A stretch of 64,000 nucleotides of DNA from Selaginella tamariscina (Eukaryota > Streptophyta > Lycopodiopsida > Selaginellales > Selaginellaceae): NCBI GenBank assembly GCA_003024785.1, contig PUQB01000762.1:1-64000 (forward strand). Direction: 5' to 3'. Made by a program: the position numbers and the translations under genes. Position 1 is the stretch's first letter. Every line of letters begins with the position of its first letter. Of the stretch, positions 21,767 through 32,558 are shown one piece after another. The notes under the pieces were generated by a model. It saw only the letters and a program-made list of their open reading frames with translations, had not been told where the DNA came from and did no database searches.

Positions 21767-22555
21767 GGCGGGAATAATCCGGCCATTTTTTTTTTGCCTC
21801 TTCGAAGAGGTGGCGGAATTAATCTCGCCACCATCTCTTTATGGCAAAATTAGTTCGGGCAATGCTTCTCCGCCTCTTAAAAGAGCGGCAGGATTAATCC
21901 CGTCGATAACTCTCTCAACTGATAAAGAGTTACTTGAATTTATTAGAAAGAGTTATTTACGGGATTAATCTCGCCAACCATTTTAGGAGGTAGAAAAGGG
22001 GTAGCGGGATTAATCTGCCATCACTTCCCTGTTTTAAATTTTGTGAGCAGGATTCATCTTGAGATTTTTTTAAAATCATAGCTTCGAAGAGAGTTGTGGG
22101 TGGGATTAATCCCGCTACCTATTCTTTATCGTCAGAGTTGTGGGCGGGATTAATCCCACCCCCTCTTCTCATTGGAGGATTTGCGGCGGGATTAATCCTG
22201 CTGCCTTTCTCCGACGAGGAAGATCGGCGTGGGATTAATCTCGCCGGTACTTCCTCGTCGGAGGGAGTCTACGGCGGGATTAATCCGTCACCTCTCCGAC
22301 AAGGAAGATCGAGGCGGGATTAATCCCGTCGCTTCTTCCTCGTCAGAGGGAGTCCGCGGCGGGATTAATCCCACCGCCTCTCTCTGACGAGGAAGATCCG
22401 GCGGCGGGATTAATCCCGCCGAGTCTCTCCGATGGGGTACAGTCGACGGCGGGATTAATCCCGCCGACTCTCTCCGAAGGGGTAGCTTCGTCGGCGGGAT
22501 TAATCCCGCCGGCTCACTCCGAAGGGGTATAGTCGGCGGCGGGATTAATCTCGCT
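21767..22555. repeat. Palindrome array B of copy 2 (degenerate)
   Basis: Equivalent of 10343-11099. Distal units are strongly eroded (GGATTAATCTG, CCCGTCG). The units nearest the gene (about 22400-22520) are still perfect. Confidence 0.9.
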
Positions 22556-22709
22556 CATCAGTTGTATTAATAAAGCATGAGATATTATCTCTATACATAA
22601 TTATGTATTATTGCACATGCATATTATTAAGCAATCGCAATTCTGATTTCTTAGAAATATTACATAAACATATATCATAAATAACATAATTATTTATGTG
22701 CAAGACAAT

Positions 22710-25590
22710 ATGTATAATACTGGATGTCTTTTTCGGAACAACGAGATAGTTGGCACTGGAACTGTGGAAGTTCGAGATGATAATGCATCATGTCACAATA
22801 TTGCCCAAGGATCTTGTGTGTACGTATGGGTGAACACCATTTTCAAGCATGTTGAGGTTCTGGAAATGGAATTTGAGGAGGGTTCTCTGTATTGTGGAAT
22901 TTGGATGAAGTCAAGGCTGACACAGAATATCCAGAGTCACAAACAAACAGTAACACGAGTTTTCCAAATGATGGCTTGCCTGTTGTGATGGATGAGGTGA
23001 TTCTCTTTCTTCATAAGATTGAGGTTGGGAGAGGCATCATCACAGCTATAAATCCAATGGAAGCAGTGTCAGAAGAGAAACTAGGGTCCGACTTCGTGGG
23101 TGTAGTTGTGACAGAGGTTCACCTAATGGCACATTGTATCCTGGATCCCTCGTGAGGTGGCGAACATCTGAATTAAGACGGCAAAATAGTTTAACATATT
23201 CTGGGTTGAATTTCAATAATAACAACCCGAAGAACAACTCATATTTGAAGAGGTTCCTTGCATTGGTCCTATTGTAAGAAAAAGGCGATTCATGGGTTGC
23301 AGATCTTCCCCTGCAAGTTTCAGCAAGAGCGTGAAAATAGATGCTACATCTTTCGAAAGTGTTACGAGCATTTCCACGATTGACTGTTGCAAGAAGAAGT
23401 GTTGTCAGATGGCAGACCGGAATGAAATTACCCAATGTAGACATGTCTTTCGTACGCTCACCCAAAAGTAAAGGCATGAGTTTGTATATGCTGCACTAAC
23501 TGGGTGTATTGATGGAATAGCCTCGAACACAGGTTATCAGAGTACATCCATGGTATTTAATAAGGTGGCCATCTGCTTCAAAGCTTGGTACAGTATATAC
23601 GGGATCCCAAAGACAGTTCTACCGTCGATGATGACTATGGAGCGCAACCAGCATGGGAACACTCGCTTGGTACCTTCACACATATGGAATAGAATACTCA
23701 TTTTTAAGGATGGAGGATGTTCAAAACACTCTAGCTTTTCCAAGTGTGACACTTGTACATCATTGAAGGCTGCAGAGGCTTGTGCAAAAACCTTGGTGGA
23801 GATCACTGCCATTCAAAAGAAGATGGAGGCCCACATGATTGCACAACAAACTTGCCGGTCTCAGTACTATGCACACCGCATGCTTTCTGTGTCACGCCCA
23901 TCAGAGTACCTGTGCTTGATCCATGACAAGATGGATCATTCAAAGACCAGCATTCCAAAGCTTTTGCAACACCAAAGTGCCTTGGAAATGTCATGAAACT
24001 TCCGATTTCATTGACAGGTGTGCTAACACATGGACACGGTTGTGAGTCATATGGACACTTTTCACTTCCACATTGGTCTAGCGACTCCAATTTCACTATT
24101 GGGTCGTTAGCCATGTGTTTCAGAAACCTTGAAGCCCACTCACAGACAAGTCCTATCAGTGATCTCAAAGTGAAGAAACAACACCTTCAACCTTTACATA
24201 ATGCTCTCATGAACACGTCTGCACTTGAGGCTACTTGGGAATATGAGAGGCATTGTCAGCAGCCTGCACAAAAAAAGATGGCCCTGTTGAGAGTTCAGGT
24301 TCAGTGGAGGGATCTAGCTCAAATAGTGTACATGTGTCCTCAACATCAAATAAGCTTCCTCGTCATTTGCTTTTACAGATGGATAATTGTGCAGGCGAGA
24401 ACAAAAATAGGTAAATCATTTTACTTAAGGGTTTCTCAAGCTCATACTTACTTTTATTTTCTAGATATGTGCTAGCATACTTGTCAATGCTTGTTGCCAA
24501 AGGTGTGTTTAAACAATCACGCTCAGTTTCTTATGGTTGGTCACACTCATGAAGATATTGATGCGTTCTTCAGCAAGGTCTCCAACTCTACAAAAAGGAC
24601 AAGTGCACTTACCTTACCGCATATGATGAATCTTTTTGAAAATTGCATCTCCAAAAAAAGTTGTGCTTTGCTTGTGACTGAGGTGCCAGACTTCAAAAAA
24701 TTTCTCAAGGAGTATATAAAAGAGGGGAGTGATTCTTTAGTTGGTCACCTTGTGCCGCTACAATTCTTTTTCTCCATACGAGATGGTATACCTATTATGC
24801 AGTACAAGTTACGGCCATCAGAGCAGGAGTGGTTACCGAAAGAGGGTTAATGCTCTTCAAAAGTGGAGAGAATGGAAAGCCACTTCTCCCAGAAGGACAA
24901 CCAGACCCTATTCCATTGAGTGCCCAGCTCAAGGAACAAGAGGTTATTATTGATGGCATCAAAAAATATGTGGCATGGGTTCAAAAATCGATGCCAAAGA
25001 ATTCTGATAAGGCAACTGGTTACTCAGAACTATATAAGCATGTGGTCGACTATTGGGAGACTGTTGTTCGAGAGTTGGAAGGGCCTACTGTCACAAGTAC
25101 AGAATTGCAACACCCTTTTGGCCTAAAACAAGGTGGCGAGAGGAGATTGAAATGACATCACTGAGCACAGACGACATAGAAGCCAGTAGTGATGTGGAAG
25201 TGCAAACCCCACACTTTGTTGGACAAAGGAACCAAAAACCTAAAGCATACTTTGATTGCTGCCAAGGATCTTCAAAAACTAATGATGGTTCTCATTACTC
25301 CAGATGCGTCATATAATCAGCCTATTTGGATGGGTCAAATTATCGACACACCTGAAGTAATCACAAAAAATAGTATTGTTAAGGTTGCATGGTTCAAACC
25401 ACAAAAAAGGCGACACGAGAAGGAGAGCGAAAGATATAATGGATGCCTAGAGAAAACATGGTCTCCCAATCAAAAAGACCCAGCATGTTTTATAAATGTT
25501 AAATCCATTCGATATGGGTGGATGTCAAGAAGCGTTGATAAAGTCACGATTAACAAAACTGCAAGGGAATGTATGTTTTCTGAAGCTTAA
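22710..25590 (+). pseudogene. DUF7869-like transposase, copy 2 (broken)
   Basis: Same gene as 11253-14372. The first kilobase has lost the GDKV codons near the start and carries several one-base indels and an early stop. About 200 bp are deleted near 23670, corresponding to about 12245-12455 in copy 1. The intron (equivalent of 13190-13243) is at about 24410-24465 and its sites are intact. From about 23750 onward the sequence is nearly identical to copy 1 but still has one-base deletions: CTTTTGCA against CTCTTTGCA at 23960, TTTAAACA at 24508, AGAGGGTTAA at 24842 and CCCTTTTGGC at 25115. QMDNC and HTHEDID remain readable in separate frames. No functional protein is expected. Confidence 0.8.
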
Positions 25591-26063
25591 AGCAATTACA
25601 AAATTATAAAATATCATATATTTAATATTCATAATTATTATAAACTCTTTAATAATAGTACCAAATTGTTTACTTAACTATATAAATTTAAAAAATGATA
25701 TGGAAGATTGACTATATTATTATAGGATTTTATATTATATATATATTATTACTACTACAAATTTTTAATTAATAATGTTATATTTAAATATTAATATTTT
25801 AATAACAACATCAATATTTATATAATGTACCTCTTATGCTCTTCCTTAATTGTTATATTAGGCAATATATTATATAATTTAATACTTCTACTTTTATAAT
25901 GTTATTAATTTTTGTTCAATGAATGCTATAATTTATTAAAGGGTAGAATACAAAATAGAATATTCTAAAGAATATTCTTTTTCAAACATATATTCTAAAG
26001 AATATTCCTTTAATATTAGAAAATTTAATTAAATTGCTAATTATTAGGAAATGGGACTATAGC
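25591..26063. repeat. AT-rich right subterminal region of copy 2
   Basis: Nearly identical to 14373-14850, including the paired AGAATATTCT motifs. No gene is seen. Confidence 0.6.
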
Positions 26064-26089
26064 CATGCCCATTTAGTTACAACTTGCCT
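26064..26089 (-). repeat. Right terminal inverted repeat of copy 2
   Basis: Reverse complement contains GGCAAGTTGTAACTAAATGG, matching the right ends of copies 1 and 3 with one substitution in the first bases and one deleted A. Confidence 0.75.
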
Positions 26090-26300
26090 ACTCAAGATAT
26101 CTTCTAGGGTTTTGGGATGGTCATTCAGGGAACTTAGGGTAGGACTTTAAGTCTTTTATTTAATTAGGCATCTGAGTCAAATTTTGGGGTTATCTTGAAA
26201 GACTTAGGGTTGCTCACACAGGATGATAACACTAGATAGCCACTAAGCAGCCATGTGTTGCCATGTGTTGGTCCTTTGGATTAAAACTCTGACAAAGTGA
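26090..26300 (-). mobile_element. LTR-retrotransposon LTR-like fragment flanking copy 2
   Basis: Reads like the reverse complement of about 61830-62045. Shared words include GGGATGGTCATTC, ACTTAGGGTAGGACT, AAGTCTT, CAGCCA(T/C)GTGTTG and TTAAAACT(C/G)TGACAA. Copy 2 is therefore inserted in a member of the LTR-like repeat family found again at 61.8-63.5 kb. Confidence 0.6.
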
Positions 26301-28266
26301 AGTAAGTTTTGAAGGACAACTATTACATCTCCAGAGCATGGTCGAGTCGTTGATAAGTCAAAAAGACGTCCACCATGGTGAAGTAAGTCTAGCACAAAAG
26401 GTTTATGACCACTACAACTCTTTAGACAAGCAACTTCATGAGAATCCAACATCACAGGCCAACTATACAAGCAATAAAAAGTACTAATTGATATGATTCA
26501 GGCATATAGCGAGAAAATGTGTGGTGTCCTTACCAAGCTCAAGAATTTCAACCTAACAACTACCATCACTACTGAGAAAATTGAAGAACTCCAAATACTC
26601 CAAAAGAAAACTAGAAGCTCAAGGCAGTTGTGGCAATGCAATAATTCCAGTCCGGGGATGTAATTAGTCATTTAGAAAAATTTTAGTTATGTTTCTTTCT
26701 TTGGGCATATACTTAAAAATTAGTACATATTGTGAAAATATAAGAGTTAAATGAGAACACAGGATTACGGGCTATCACGGAGACTAAGACGGAATATGCA
26801 TTAACAAGCTTAGCGAAATACCACTTATTCAAAAGTTATTCATAACGGCAAGAAAGAGGTTACTTAACTGTTTTTATCTCGTTATCACTGTTGCACTGGA
26901 TTTACAATTTGACTATGTTTGTGAATATTAACATATACTTGCGTAACACTTCATTCTTCTGATTAAGCCATACTTATCTTCACTACTACCACTTATCACA
27001 ATAATACTAAAATATCACTTGACTAAACCATACTTATCTTCGTATCAGTGTTTTCACTAGTTATGACATCATGATAACACTAGAACATCACTTAACATTG
27101 TTAATGTGGTTATTACACATGGCACAATAAATTTGAAAGCGTAACTATACTATCTCACTATCATTCTTATTATCCTTATTATCACAAAAATTTATAGTGG
27201 CTATTACTATTAGGATATGATTCATACATCAAGATAATATTAATATTAAAATGTACATATACCAATATGTACCATTAAGACATTAATCATTAGGATGTAG
27301 CTGCATTATTATTAATACTCATATTTAAAATCACATAGCACACAATAATTCAGCCATAACAGGGATGTTCATTTTCACGGGTTTAACAATTTCCATTGTT
27401 GTTTAATGTCGGTTCCACCCTATACGGTTTCGAACGGGAAGCTAATGGACACTGTCACTGTATATACGAGATCTCTTGCATTTTCATTTCCAGGTCGTTT
27501 CCTTTTCCTCTTCCTAGGCAGTCTTCTCCTTGCAGCCCTAGGAAGTCAGGGCGGATTTCTTAGTATCTAAAGCTGTAGTAAGTAGTTCACATCGTTACAC
27601 GTTTCCACACATATTTGTAAGTAGTTTACGTCGTTACACGTTTCCACACATATTTTGTAAGTAGTTTACGTCGTTACACGTTTCCACACAACAAATATGT
27701 GTAAATATATGTACCAAATCCCGTAATACCTTGTGTGTTAAAGACTACGTTACATGTACATTTCTTTTGAAGAGTCCAATTATACATGCCAGAAAGGATT
27801 ATCTTTGTTATCGCTTGATGCATCAATTACAATCCAATCCTATAGGAAAGACAGTGCTTAACGTTTGTGAAAATGGGGCTCATATCCATGAGGCCTCTAA
27901 AATCCATATCCAACTATATTAAAAATACTTGTTTACCATGCCTATTCTGAGCTCTTTCGGCATATATATCGTGATAAACGTACACAACCTTCATGCTAAT
28001 TATTTCTGTCATAAGTTTGAAGTGGGCATGATTAAGGGTCTTTTTCATGTGAATAATTGTTTTCTTTTTTCATTTTTTTCTATGAGCATAACATGAGTGC
28101 TAGAGCACTTGACACAAGAACACTTCCGTTATACAGCCCTTCTATATTATTCAAACCAAGCTGAGTAATCAAGATGGTTACTCAACTTGCTCAACTTGGT
28201 GCTTATGTCTTCTGAAGGGGAGGCTGCTAAGCAAGTCCTTCAAATTTATGATGCGACTGACTTTGA
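26301..28266. other. Intergenic region between copy 2 and the ABCG gene
   Basis: No convincing gene. A 55-codon open frame at 26494-26661 (starting MIQAYSEKMCG, predicted helical) could be a retroelement gag remnant and is too weak to call. Two related CCATACTTATCTTC stretches lie near 26968 and 27027. A triplicated unit at 27577-27690 is listed separately. Confidence 0.5.
27577..27690. repeat. Three tandem copies of a 43-44-bp unit
   Basis: Unit GTAAGTAGTTTACGTCGTTA followed by CACGTTTCCACACATATTT, repeated three times with one or two differences. Confidence 0.85.
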
Positions 28267-29005
28267 TCATAACAACAACAGTGCTCTATATATAAAGATC
28301 ATGAGAAACAGCACTGCAAAGTCCACCCATTTGGACCTCGAAAGGTCGACTTGATATTGATTTAGCACGGTTCGACCAGTAAGCCTTGGTTGAGAAGGAT
28401 CAACATTGTCAAACTCTAGTCCCAGAAAGTCATTTTGGTATAACCCCTGCATAATTACATAGTTAAGTTACTACCTAGCATACTAACTTACCTGTAGCAA
28501 GTACGTGTGGAAGGCTACGTAATGCAAAGGTATTTCCATAAACCCTTTGGTAATTCGTTAGCAAGCTTGAAAAATCCATCAACTAGCATAAAGAGTCCTG
28601 CATGTAGCAGAAGAGATAGCTTATAATTTAGTGAATGAGTACTTAATTAGTAAAAAATACCAGAATTCCTGCTCCAGTGATAATTCCCATGAGAAAGTTC
28701 GGCACTACTGTTGCAACACACATCATCAAACTTTCAACCACGGCCACCGCTGCAAATAAGTTGAGAACGAAATATGCAAAATGGTTGAATCCTGGGTGCA
28801 ATTTCACCATATTGTAAAAGATAGCTGTTGATCCCAAAGATATCAAGAACAGGTATGGAGCCGAAGATATAGTGTTTGCAATCACAAACACGAGCTCTCC
28901 ATAGTGTCCATTTTGACTCTCGTGATAGAATACCTGCAAGTAGTATCATTATACATGTTCTACTGTATATTATGAATAGAGACACAGACTCTTTGAAGTT
29001 CTCGT

Positions 29006-29034
29006 GTTTGTGTGTGTGTGTGTGTGTGTGTGTG
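29006..29034. repeat. (GT)n microsatellite in an ABCG intron
   Basis: Uninterrupted GT dinucleotide run in the intron between exons 8 and 9. A second CA-rich run lies at about 29160-29186. Confidence 0.9.
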
Positions 29035-30718
29035 AAGTAAAACATACTTTCATGTCCTCCACGAATGATGGGAATCCTCCAATTGACATGAACGTTAAGA
29101 AGCTACCAATGAAAGATATGCAACCAACCCTTGACTGAAAAACCAAGTGTTAGTCTATAACACACACAGACACACACACACACACTTACAGCAATGGATC
29201 CATATTCTTTACCAACGTCAAAGTAGATACTGCCAATGACAACACTGAGGACCAAGTAAATGAAGAACGAAGCCAATAGTATCCGAGGTCTCTAGTCATG
29301 TTTTTGAAAGACCTCCTGGTTAACGTTAATAACCTGGTTTATGGGACCTGCCTTAGAAGCCAAGTCTATAGAGTAGGCATTCTCTTCTCCTTTCTAACAA
29401 AAATGATATAAACTAGATTTAATATTAAATAAAATAACAAAATATTACTCAATGAATGTTCTTACCTTCTGCGATAGCTCCTCAACTTTTGATTCTAATG
29501 CAGGTAAACATTCTTTTTGAAAAGCATCTATAACCACTTTGATCACTTGTGATGTAGATAGTGTACTCCCATACGACTCTATATCTTGTGTAGATTCCTG
29601 AAAAAACAATCATTAATATGATATCTTTCAGAAATTCATTTGTATATGTACCTTGAATCTCTCTTGAACTTTCTCAAAGTCAGAGTTTACAGTGTGAAGA
29701 TAATGATCAGATGGATTGCGTCTTGGGGGACAAGGGAATCCAGCGTTTGCAAAGAACTGCACATATTTAATTAGTATTGTAATCATGGCATATATATTAA
29801 ATGAATAAAACACATATATTAAGTTTAAAATATATACTTTTCCAGCTTCTGAGGCATCTCCAAAGTAAATAAGACTTCCTTGCGAAGTAGACATAAATTA
29901 TCGAACGTTCGAAGACTTCACTTCCAGGCTGGTGGATGGAGGCTATCATGTTCTCTTGCGTGTAGCACGAGCGAGGTTCTTTATAGTTCTCACAACAAAA
30001 TATGCTGATGCGCTGCAAATCATCCAGATAATGTTTATATATGCGTGTAATACATGTAGGTATGGACAAGGTGTGTGAGTGTGTGTGTGTAAATATATAT
30101 ATATTCACGTGCACACAAGTAGAGATCGAGTCGAACAACACGTATTCGTCTGTTTGTACATGTCAAGTCTTTATAAATGTAAATCATTTCTTTTCTTTTC
30201 TTTTCTTTTTTTAATATATATCTATATTAGCTTACCTGTCTAAGCCACTGGTAGGCTCATCGAGGAACAAGAGTGAAGGCTGTGTAAGAATCTCCAAAGC
30301 AATGCTCACCCTTCGCTTCTCACCTCCACTCAAGCCACGGAATTGCCAGTTCCCGACCATGGTATTTTCTGCAGTCTTCCAGGCCCATCTCAGATATCAC
30401 ATCATCAAACACCTCCATCTTCTGTTTATGTGAATAACTGCGAGGAAGGCGAAGATTTGCTGAGTAACATATTGTTTCCAACACAGTAAGCGTTCCTATG
30501 AGTGTATCCTGTTGTGTTACATATGCCTGCATAGATTTTAAAACTAAGTTGACTCTACAAACAAGGATTATATATTCTTACCGCAATTCCATGCCTCAGA
30601 CTTGCTTGTAAGTGCCCATTCACATAAACAGATCCTTGTCGAGTGGCATTCTTTGACAATCTACCTGTTGTTATAAGATACATTGACCCGATTCGGGTAG
30701 AATGATTCATCGATAATC

Positions 30719-30778
30719 CAGAGAGAGAGAGAGAGAGAGAGAGCGCGAGAGAGAGAGAGAGAGCGCGAGAGAGCGAGC
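30719..30778. repeat. (GA)n microsatellite in ABCG intron 1
   Basis: GA tract with GCGC interruptions, between exon 1 and exon 2. Confidence 0.9.
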
Positions 30779-31021
30779 ATGGTTACATAGTTTGCATTTC
30801 TAAAGAACTTGGGTACCAAAAAATGTACCTGCAAGCGAATCAAGCAAGGTGGACTTGCCAGAACCAGAAGGACCCATGATCGCGGTGATCTGGCCAGATT
30901 GAGCATATCCAGACATCTTTTCAAGTATAACTCGTCCCTTGCTTGTAGACACGCTCAAATTCTTCCAAGCAACATCCATCTCGAGCACTTGAGATTTTCC
31001 ACACTCAGCCGTAGTGGTCAT

Positions 31022-32558
31022 ATATAAGGAGTTTATCTCAAGACTCAAACTACAGTCAAAGTCGGAATTCACGACACTTGAAGCCCACTCTTACGAAATG
31101 ATTATTTTATCGGATATAACTTAACAAAAAAACTATTGTTACTTGTTTGGCATCTTGGTCAGATGCTTAATATATTTGTTTTTGTGAAGTTTTCTATAAA
31201 ATTTTGCTTTTAATAAACTACCTTTCAAAACTGCATCTTCTTCCCCACAACTATACATATAAACTTATAAGTTTAAAGAATATGAACTTGTAAGTTTTAA
31301 GATTGTAATCTTCTATTAAATTAGTAAAAGAATTAATTAATTAAAAATTTATTAATGTTGATGATTAATTAGTAACAAAATAATCGGAACTCCCACTCGA
31401 GGTTGCGTTTGGAATTTGACTTAGACATGGTATTGATGTCTATGTCATACAGTGAGCTCATACTCGGTTTGAACTCCGACTCGGTTTCTAGCCCAGATAG
31501 TGAGCTTGGACTCATTTTCTAATTTGGATAGCGAGTTTGGACTCAATTTCTAGCCCGAACGTTGCGATTGGGACTCAGACTCTAGTACAATCTGATTGTA
31601 AACTATATAAGACATATGATGCATCTTCACTATTTACTTGTAATAATCGATCTTTGATTAATGTGCCCATTTTAACAAACGTGAGCATACTATATTCTAC
31701 ATGGCCATGTTCATATATATAATGTTATACTAACGAATTATATACGAGCACCCGTGCAAAGTAACAATGTTACCTTATCTATATTAATTAGTAAATCAAG
31801 CTAAATACACTCTTTTTACACTAAAATAAAACGGACATGTTTATGTGAATACGAATCACGCGTATATGTATATACAAAAGTATATGGTTACTGCAAGGGC
31901 TGCAGGCGTGAGAGCTAGATATTTCATGGGCTATTTAATATAATGTTTAAAGCCTCCCTGTTTAATATACCTATGCCAACGTAGAGCTGGAAAATTTTCA
32001 GCACTTGATGACAAGTGAGACATCTTTTTTGATTTTCTTGCAGTGGATAGTTGTATTTTTATCCCCAGAATGCACCCTTTACCAAGATTTGTATACTTTC
32101 TTATAAGTAAATACACATAGTTCCTTATCAAACATGATAGTCAACACAATCTAGACCATTGATTTTAAATTCAAATTAAATACTTAAAAGAAAAGATTTC
32201 ACACGTCACGATCAGCAAGACAAAAGTTAATAATATATTTTATGTTAATGATTAAAATGAAATTTATATAAATGATAAAATCAAGTAAAGGGATTTCATT
32301 AAGTTGTTTTAAGGAATTTCAATTTGATTATTTTAATAAATGAAGTTTCATATGTAATCTTTCTAAATTACAGTATATTTTTATACTCTGGACATCAGCA
32401 ACTTATTTAGTAATATCAGCAACTTATTTATACATTATGCATACGTGTGTTGAACTCGAGAGAATAAAAATATTACATCAGCAACTTATTTCTTAAGCAA
32501 ACTCTAGAAATCAATTAAACAACTTAAATACACTTAATATACGCCAAGAATAACTTCG
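31022..32558. other. Intergenic region between ABCG and VWA-dCache genes
   Basis: AT-rich, no gene seen. At 31440-31570 there is a short run of three to four degenerate units of about 35-45 bp with the words AGTGAGCTTGGACTC and TTTCTAGCCC. The region should contain the ABCG promoter and the 3' UTR of the VWA gene. No clear element could be fixed. Confidence 0.5.

Larger units (their letters stand above)
14883..26089 (+). mobile_element. Copy 2 of the giant transposon, main fragment interrupted by copy 1
   Basis: Same order and orientation as copy 1: methyltransferase-like gene (minus), palindrome array, microsatellites, telomere-like and AT-rich repeats, second array, transposase gene (plus), right terminal repeat at 26064-26089. 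It is older than copy 1 because it was the insertion target. Most of it is clearly more diverged, with many indels, a deletion of the ParB domain near 16250 and a deletion of about 200 bp in the transposase near 23670. From about 23750 to the right end it becomes nearly identical to copy 1. The right flank is an LTR fragment shared with 61.8-62.05 kb. Confidence 0.85.
28267..31021 (-). pseudogene. ABCG (WBC) half-size ABC transporter, 11 exons, frameshifted
   Basis: Exons on minus: 30829-31021, 30582-30664, 30236-30526, 29838-30012, 29652-29756, 29466-29597, 29190-29393, 29048-29134, 28661-28933, 28492-28597 and 28267-28446, all with GT-AG borders. The nucleotide-binding domain comes first: Walker [11 protein letters not shown]-loop YVTQQD, signature [10 protein letters not shown], Walker [13 protein letters not shown], then IASIHQP. 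A membrane domain follows ([31 protein letters not shown]-rich exon 9). Order and length fit plant ABCG half-transporters of the cuticular-lipid export type (ABCG11-like). The substrate is inferred only from family. One-base indels break the frame in exon 3 (extra A near 30369), exon 4 (three places), exon 7 and exon 10, mostly in homopolymers. It is either a pseudogene or a normal gene with sequence errors. The alternative start upstream is GTG, so ATG 31021 was chosen. Confidence 0.8.

Noticed and set aside
26494-26661. Small protein gene of 55 codons
   Set aside because: No homology recognised and no splice or promoter support. It lies beside LTR-like sequence and is better read as a possible gag scrap.
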